Origin: Clusia tigrina
Taxonomy: Eukaryota > Arthropoda > Insecta > Diptera > Clusiidae
Length of the DNA: 64,000 nucleotides
Direction of reading: 5' to 3'
Assembly (NCBI GenBank): GCA_920105625.2
Contig: OV050032.1
Span: forward strand, 199,089,291-199,153,290
Numbering within the stretch: the first letter of the stretch is position 1; every line of letters begins with the position of its first letter. Shown here piece by piece: positions 58,764-64,000 of the stretch. The notes beneath the pieces were generated by a model, which was given only the letters and a program-made list of their open reading frames with translations, was not told the origin of the DNA and did not search any database. A program made the translations under genes and the position numbers.

Positions 58764-59885
58764 GTAAGTTTCGCTGGCAGTAGGATGACCTTTCCATGAC
58801 AGTTTAGTGGCGACCTTTTTAGACCAACGTCCAGATGACAGTTGTGAGGCTGCCGGAAGCGTGTCATGTGCAGTCTCAGCGCCTGAAGTATCGAATGCCA
58901 AGTATATTACTACTTGGTGTATTAAGTCTCAGATGGGTATGACTGGAGAACTGACATGTCATTTGCAATGTCAACAACTATGACGGGACAACTAACAAGT
59001 CATTTGTAATGTCAACAACTATGACGGGACAACCGACATGTCATTTGTAATGTCAACAAATATGACGATACCAAAAACATGTCATTTGTAATGTCAACAA
59101 CTATGACGGGACAAACGACATGTCAATTGTAATGTCAACAACTATGACGGGACAACTGACATGTCATTTGTAATGTCAACAACTATGACGGGACAGCTGA
59201 CATGTCAATTGTAATGTCAACAACTATGACGGGACAACTGACATGTCATTTGTAATGTCAACAACTATGACAGGACAGCTGACATGTCAATTGTAATGTC
59301 AACAACTATGACGGGACAACTGACATGTCATTTGTAATGTCAACAACTATGACGGGACAACTGACATGTCATTTGGAATGTCAACAACTATGACGGGACA
59401 ACTGACATGTCATTTGTAATGTCAACAACTATGACGGGACAACTGACATGTCATTTGTAATGTCAACAACTAAGACGATACAAAAGACATGTCATCTGAA
59501 AAGTCAGGCAGCTCTGACGCTAGAAAATACATTCATTTGAAATTTTAAGAAGCTATCATGCCATGAATGACTTGTCATCTGAAATATCAGGTAGCTATAG
59601 TGACATCATCTGAAATATCCGAATCCTATGATGATGGAAATGAGATGTCACCAGAATATCATGAAACGAATGACATGTCACCAGAATATCATCCAACTAT
59701 CATGATATGAGTGACCTGTCATCTGTGATTTTCGTAATTTGGTGCTTTTTATGACAGACACCAGCCAAGTCGCCACTGAAGTTAGGCCTCCTCTCCCTCC
59801 TCCTCCTTTAAACAAATTTACTGAAGGGTTCATTACCAATACAGACACTAATCCATTTCTTCCTTTCTTGCCCCACCAAACACAG
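58764..59885. other. Intron 7
   Basis: 1122 bp intron, GTAAGT donor and CCCCACCAAACACAG acceptor. Half of it is the 41 bp array at 58940-59485; the remainder holds decayed TGACATGTCA-like words up to about 59730. Confidence 0.9.
58940..59485. repeat. 41 bp tandem array, about 13 copies
   Basis: Unit AACTATGACGGGACAACTGA followed by CATGTCATTTGTAATGTCAAC. Most units contain the perfect 10 bp palindrome TGACATGTCA. Diverged units continue to the right. Confidence 0.96.
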
Positions 59886-60670
59886 TAAATCAGACGACCA
59901 AGTGCCAGCACACCGGGGAAACTATATGCGACTCCAAGGGCCACACATACGACTCGGCTTGCGATTTGCTCAATGCAAACGCTCAAATGGGTCATTGGGG
60001 CTCATGCTACCGCAGCTGCTCGTGGAAAGGACCCGTTTGCGGCATAAACGGAGCCACCTATCCGAACGAATGTGCCGCCTGGGCGGATTACATACTCGTG
60101 GACTACCGCGGCCGTTGTCGTGAGGTTGGTCTGCTCACCCACGACATGGGTCGACGCTGTCGCACAGTCAATTGCCCCAATCCGCCGTCGCCATATTGCC
60201 GCAGCATTATACCGCCCGGCGCCTGTTGTCCCATTTGCGCAGGCGCCTTTCGCATCATATACTCGCGCAAGCAAATCGACCGCGCCTTATACGCCCTGCG
60301 CGGACAGCACAAGGAGCTGCTGACACTGCACAGTGTGCTGCGCGAACTGGACGCTTTAATACAACTCGCCGAATGTCAACTCACCGGCTTCCTAACCATG
60401 GAAGTGGGCATATTTGTGGGCATTGTGCCGCGCACCAACACGCCCATTCGCATGCAAATCGAGGCGTGCACACGTGAGGCGGAGAAGATTTCCACGCTCA
60501 TCGAATCGCAGTCGCATCGCATCACCACGAATCTAGTGCTGTCGGGCTTGACAATGTCGCACATGGTCGATCCCAGTGTGGAGAGTGCTGCTGGAGCACC
60601 CCTAACGCTGGCTGGCGGGCTAATGATGTTATGCGGCGCGTGGCTGGCATTGCTGCCGCGGCTTTTATAG
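59886..60670 (+). CDS. Reck: RECK orthologue, exon 8 (Kazal 2 and 3, GPI signal, stop)
   Basis: 785 nt coding part after acceptor AAACACAG; starts in phase 1, stop TAG at 60668-60670. It encodes a second Kazal-like motif (CDSKGHTYDSAC), a third (GPVCGINGATYPNEC ... VDYRGRC), then SIIPPGACCPICAGAFRII, a near-invariant RECK block, then a C-terminal region with EACTREAEKISTLIESQS matching vertebrates. The last residues after GAPLTLAGGL are hydrophobic and unpaired with a cytoplasmic tail, as expected for a GPI-anchor signal, placing the protein on the outer cell surface. Seven linked exons give 936 residues here. Confidence 0.97.
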
Positions 60671-61596
60671 TAGACGCCACCAGCATATTTTGTATTTTAA
60701 ATGTTATCCATTTAAGTTGTAATATTTTGTTTCTAAATCAAGTGAATTCTTGGTGCCAATTTAGTGTTAAAGATGATTCGCAAATTTGTACTCAGACGAT
60801 CTGAAACGGTAAAATTTTCGTTGTCGTCCCAACAGGCCGCCAAACACGTTGCAGGACAGCTTCGGTCGGTTTTGTTGCCGTCATCGCCGCTCTCTCACAG
60901 ACACGCACAGAAGTCCACGCTCAGCACTGATGGCTGCTGCAAGCGGACACTCGACAGGACTCCTCCTGAGCACCTCTGCGGCTATAAACGGCTGCAGCCA
61001 CTCCTGCAGCGTGTTTGCACATTTACTAGCTGTGAAATATGAAACTTCCTACAACTCAAGCAGTTGCTCGTGTCTTCCTATCCCCCTTTTATCCTGTGTT
61101 GAAACTTTTTGGAGCGTCTTCCTTCATTGCTCAATTTGGTCGCGCCTAAAGAACCACTCCCACTTCACAGTGCCTTTCAATTTTGGTTAACTATGAGTAA
61201 CACATTTCGAATTAGTCGCAATTGATTTAGTTTGTATTGACTTCTTATATTGTATATTTATTCAGTATTTATGTTAAGACCTTTGTGATATCAGGGCAAC
61301 CTAGGATGACCATATTTCAAGACAATTTCTAGTTGTAAGTCTCGTTATATGTTGTATAAAAATGATAGCACTCGCCTTTGTTTTCTTGTTTTTATATACT
61401 AATACGCAATAAAGCACAGGCACATCTGCAATATATGAGCCACTCAATGGCAGAGTAGGAGCAGGTAAACACAGCCACCCCACTTCCAGTCTAACCAGAG
61501 GACGTCCGTCTGAACTAAAGTCAGTAACAAAATAACAAGGAGCATGGAACAAAACATAAGAGAACTCTTACTCGTCAAGCACAAGTCTTGAAAGAA
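60671..61596 (+). other. 3' untranslated and flanking region
   Basis: Follows the RECK stop codon. No AATAAA is seen in the first 500 bp; the first clear one is at 61408. Several short frames are without domains. Confidence 0.5.
61408..61413 (+). terminator. Candidate polyadenylation signal AATAAA
   Basis: ACGCAATAAAGCACAGG context, 740 bp after the stop codon. Further AATAAA words occur near 62310 and 62471, so the used site is not certain. Confidence 0.4.
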
Positions 61597-61880
61597 TATG
61601 CTTCCTATAAACAGACTCCAGACTAAGTACCATGGAGTGGTGTTGAAGTTGAGATGGATCTAAGCTGAAATGCAAGGAAGTAGTGGGTGTATATGCTTCC
61701 TATTAACAGACTCCAGACTCAGTGCCAGGGAGTGGTGCTGAAGTTGAGAGAGATATCAGCTGAAATGCAAGCAAGTACTGGGTGTATATGCTTCCTATAA
61801 ACAGACTCCAGACTCAGTGCCAGGGAGTGGTGCTGAAGTTGAGAGAGATATCAGCTGAAATGCAAGGAAGTACTGGGTGT
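61597..61880. repeat. About 95 bp tandem repeat, 3 copies
   Basis: TATGCTTCCTATAAACAGAC starts at 61597, 61692 and 61787; the last two copies are nearly identical. Confidence 0.93.
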
Positions 61881-62639
61881 ACCCTTAACGCATGTTCTCT
61901 AACTGTTAGAAGCGGGAATCTAATCGAAATCTAGGCGTGCATCCACCTAGATCCAAGACCACAATATATCCTTGTCCTCGCTGCTACCAAATCCGGGTTG
62001 TTAATATATTGTATGTGTGCCCACCGAAAAGTTCTTCAATTGAAATTAAATTTTTAAAAATATCTAACCAAACGTTTATATTATAGAAGGTGTATTTAAG
62101 TTATAGTTAAATTATATTAAATATATTAGCATTACTATCCACATATATATATAAAATATTATATACTTATATAAATACATATGCATATATTATATATCTA
62201 TACATACATACATACATACATATATGTGTATATATTACCAAAGCATTTAACGAAATTTGTAAATTATTTTGACAATTATTTAAATAATAGTCTAGTCTAT
62301 TCTAACTAAATAAATAAATATTACTAAATGTCTCTTAAGTTTTGACTACAACTTTATTCTCGCCTGTATCAGCTTGGGAAATGGAAAATACTTCTTCAAA
62401 CTGTATTCGAATCAGTTATTGGTAAGACTGCATACCGCTATTTTACAACCATGCCCCACAACTTGCAACTGAAATAAAAACTGAACTGTGTAAACCGTAT
62501 GCATTAACTATGACACATGGAACATGTCAATATTAGTTTTATATTGGGATATTGTTCCAGCAAACTAGTGATGAGCGCTACTTCCGTACCGGTGAATTGA
62601 TCACCAGGGATCCTTCTTTCAATACAAAAGCTTTTAGTT
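61881..62639. other. AT-rich intergenic DNA
   Basis: Includes ATATAT and CATA microsatellite-like DNA at 62140-62240. No gene seen. Confidence 0.6.
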
Positions 62640-64000
62640 TCTTGTCTCGTTCTTGCATAACGTTCTTTCATAACATTCTTTCATTACATTCTTTCATAAC
62701 ATTCTTTCATAACGTTATTTCATAACATTCTTACATATCGTTCTTACATATCGTTCTTTCATAACGTTCTTTCATAACATTCTTTCATAACATTCTTTCA
62801 TAACATTCTTTCATAACATTCTTTCATAACATTCTTTCATAACATTCTTTCATAACATTCTTTCATAACATTCTTTCATAACATTCTTTCATAACATTCT
62901 TTCATAACGTTATTTCATAACATTCTTTCATAACAATCTTTCATAACATTCTTTCATAACATTCTTTCATAACGCTCTTTCATAACATTCTATCATAACA
63001 TTCTTTCATAACATTCTTTCATAACATTCTCTCATAACATTCTTTCATAACATTCTTTCATAACATTCTTTCATAACATTCTTTCATAACGTTATTTCAT
63101 AACATTCTTTCATAACATTCTTTCATAACATTATTTCATAACATTCTTTCATAACATTCTTTCATAACATTCTTTCATAACATTCTTTCATAACATTCTT
63201 TCATAACATTCTTTCATAACATTCTTTCATAACGTTATATCATAACATTATTTCATAACATTCTTTCATAACGTTATATCATAACCTTCTTTCATAACAT
63301 TCTTTCATAACGTTATTTCATAACATTCTTTCATAACATTCTTTCATAACATTCTTTCATAACATTCTTTCATAACATTCTTTCATAACATTCTTTCATA
63401 ACATTCTTTCATAACATTATTTCATAACATTCTTTCATAACGTTATTTCATAACATTCTTACATATCGTTCTTTCATAACGTTCTTTCATAACATTCTTT
63501 CATAACATTCTTTGATAACATTATTTCATAACATTCTTTCATAACATTCTTTCATAACATTCTTTCATAACATTCTTTCATAACGTTATATCATAACATT
63601 CTTTCATAACATTCTTTCATAACGTTATTTCATAACATTATTTCATAACATTCTTTCATAACATTCTTTCATAAAGCTCTTTCATAACATTCTATCATAA
63701 CATTCTTTCATAACATTTTTCATAACATTCTTTCATAACATTCTTTCATAACATTCTTTCATAACATTTTTTCATAACGTTATTTCATAACATTCTTTCA
63801 TATCGTTCTTTCATAACATTCTTTCATAACATTCTTTCATAACATTCTTTCATAACATTTTTTCATAAAGTTCTTTCACAACGTTGTTTCATACCATTCT
63901 TTCAAAAAGTTCTTTCATAACATTCTTTCATAACGTTCTTTCATAACATTATTTCATAACATTCTTTCATAACATTATTTTATAACGTTATTTCATAACA
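62640..64000. repeat. 13 bp tandem array running off the window end
   Basis: More than 100 units of CATAACATTCTTT with variants CATAACGTTATTT and CATATCGTTCTTT. A variant block (62690-62770) recurs near 63440-63500, so larger pieces were duplicated. Right end not reached. Confidence 0.97.

Overview
The window is eukaryotic nuclear DNA from a higher fly (Diptera, most likely a Drosophila-like or tephritid-like brachyceran; the species cannot be named from sequence alone). The reasons are one intron-split gene on the + strand that aligns with the RECK family, short introns with canonical GT-AG ends, many CAA/CAG runs, mariner and non-LTR retrotransposons, and an embedded piece of dipteran-type 18S rRNA. 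There are no bacterial-style operons; nearly all listed open frames outside the RECK exons are chance frames in repeats.

The only gene supported with confidence is the fly orthologue of RECK, a secreted, GPI-anchored, cysteine-rich protein with Kazal motifs that inhibits metalloproteases. Seven exons are read with matching splice phases: 9749-9804, 48225-48345, 54933-55144, 56974-57121, 57212-58432, 58497-58763 and 59886-60670 (stop). A possible first exon with a signal peptide is proposed at 9341-9440; with it the protein would be 969 residues. The intron between exons 2 and 3 is 38.4 kb. The last four exons lie within 3.7 kb.

Layout: 1-9.3 kb is upstream DNA with three tandem arrays (186 bp, 104 bp and 20 bp units), a GC-richer unique block near 5.9-6.9 kb and a nearly complete mariner (7528-8800, TA target duplication, 27 bp inverted repeats, transposase broken by a frameshift). 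From 9.8 to 48.2 kb is the giant intron, with LINE fragments (all antisense to the gene), two old mariner relics, a 1.4 kb pyrimidine tract, minisatellites of 16, 17, 19, 29, 31, 50 and 63-65 bp, and a 2.2 kb segment present twice. From 48.3 to 54.9 kb is intron 3 with a 122 bp and a 102 bp array. Introns 4 and 7 carry 77 bp and 41 bp arrays. After the gene come a 95 bp array and a 13 bp array that runs off the window end.

The most unusual points are: a sense fragment of 18S rRNA inserted cleanly inside the 3' tail of a LINE (about 42558-42754); a 151 bp tandem array made from the coding end of another LINE; an extraordinary density of unrelated minisatellites (roughly a quarter of the window by eye) in and around one gene; and a 2.2 kb duplicated segment with a perfect 17 bp hairpin.
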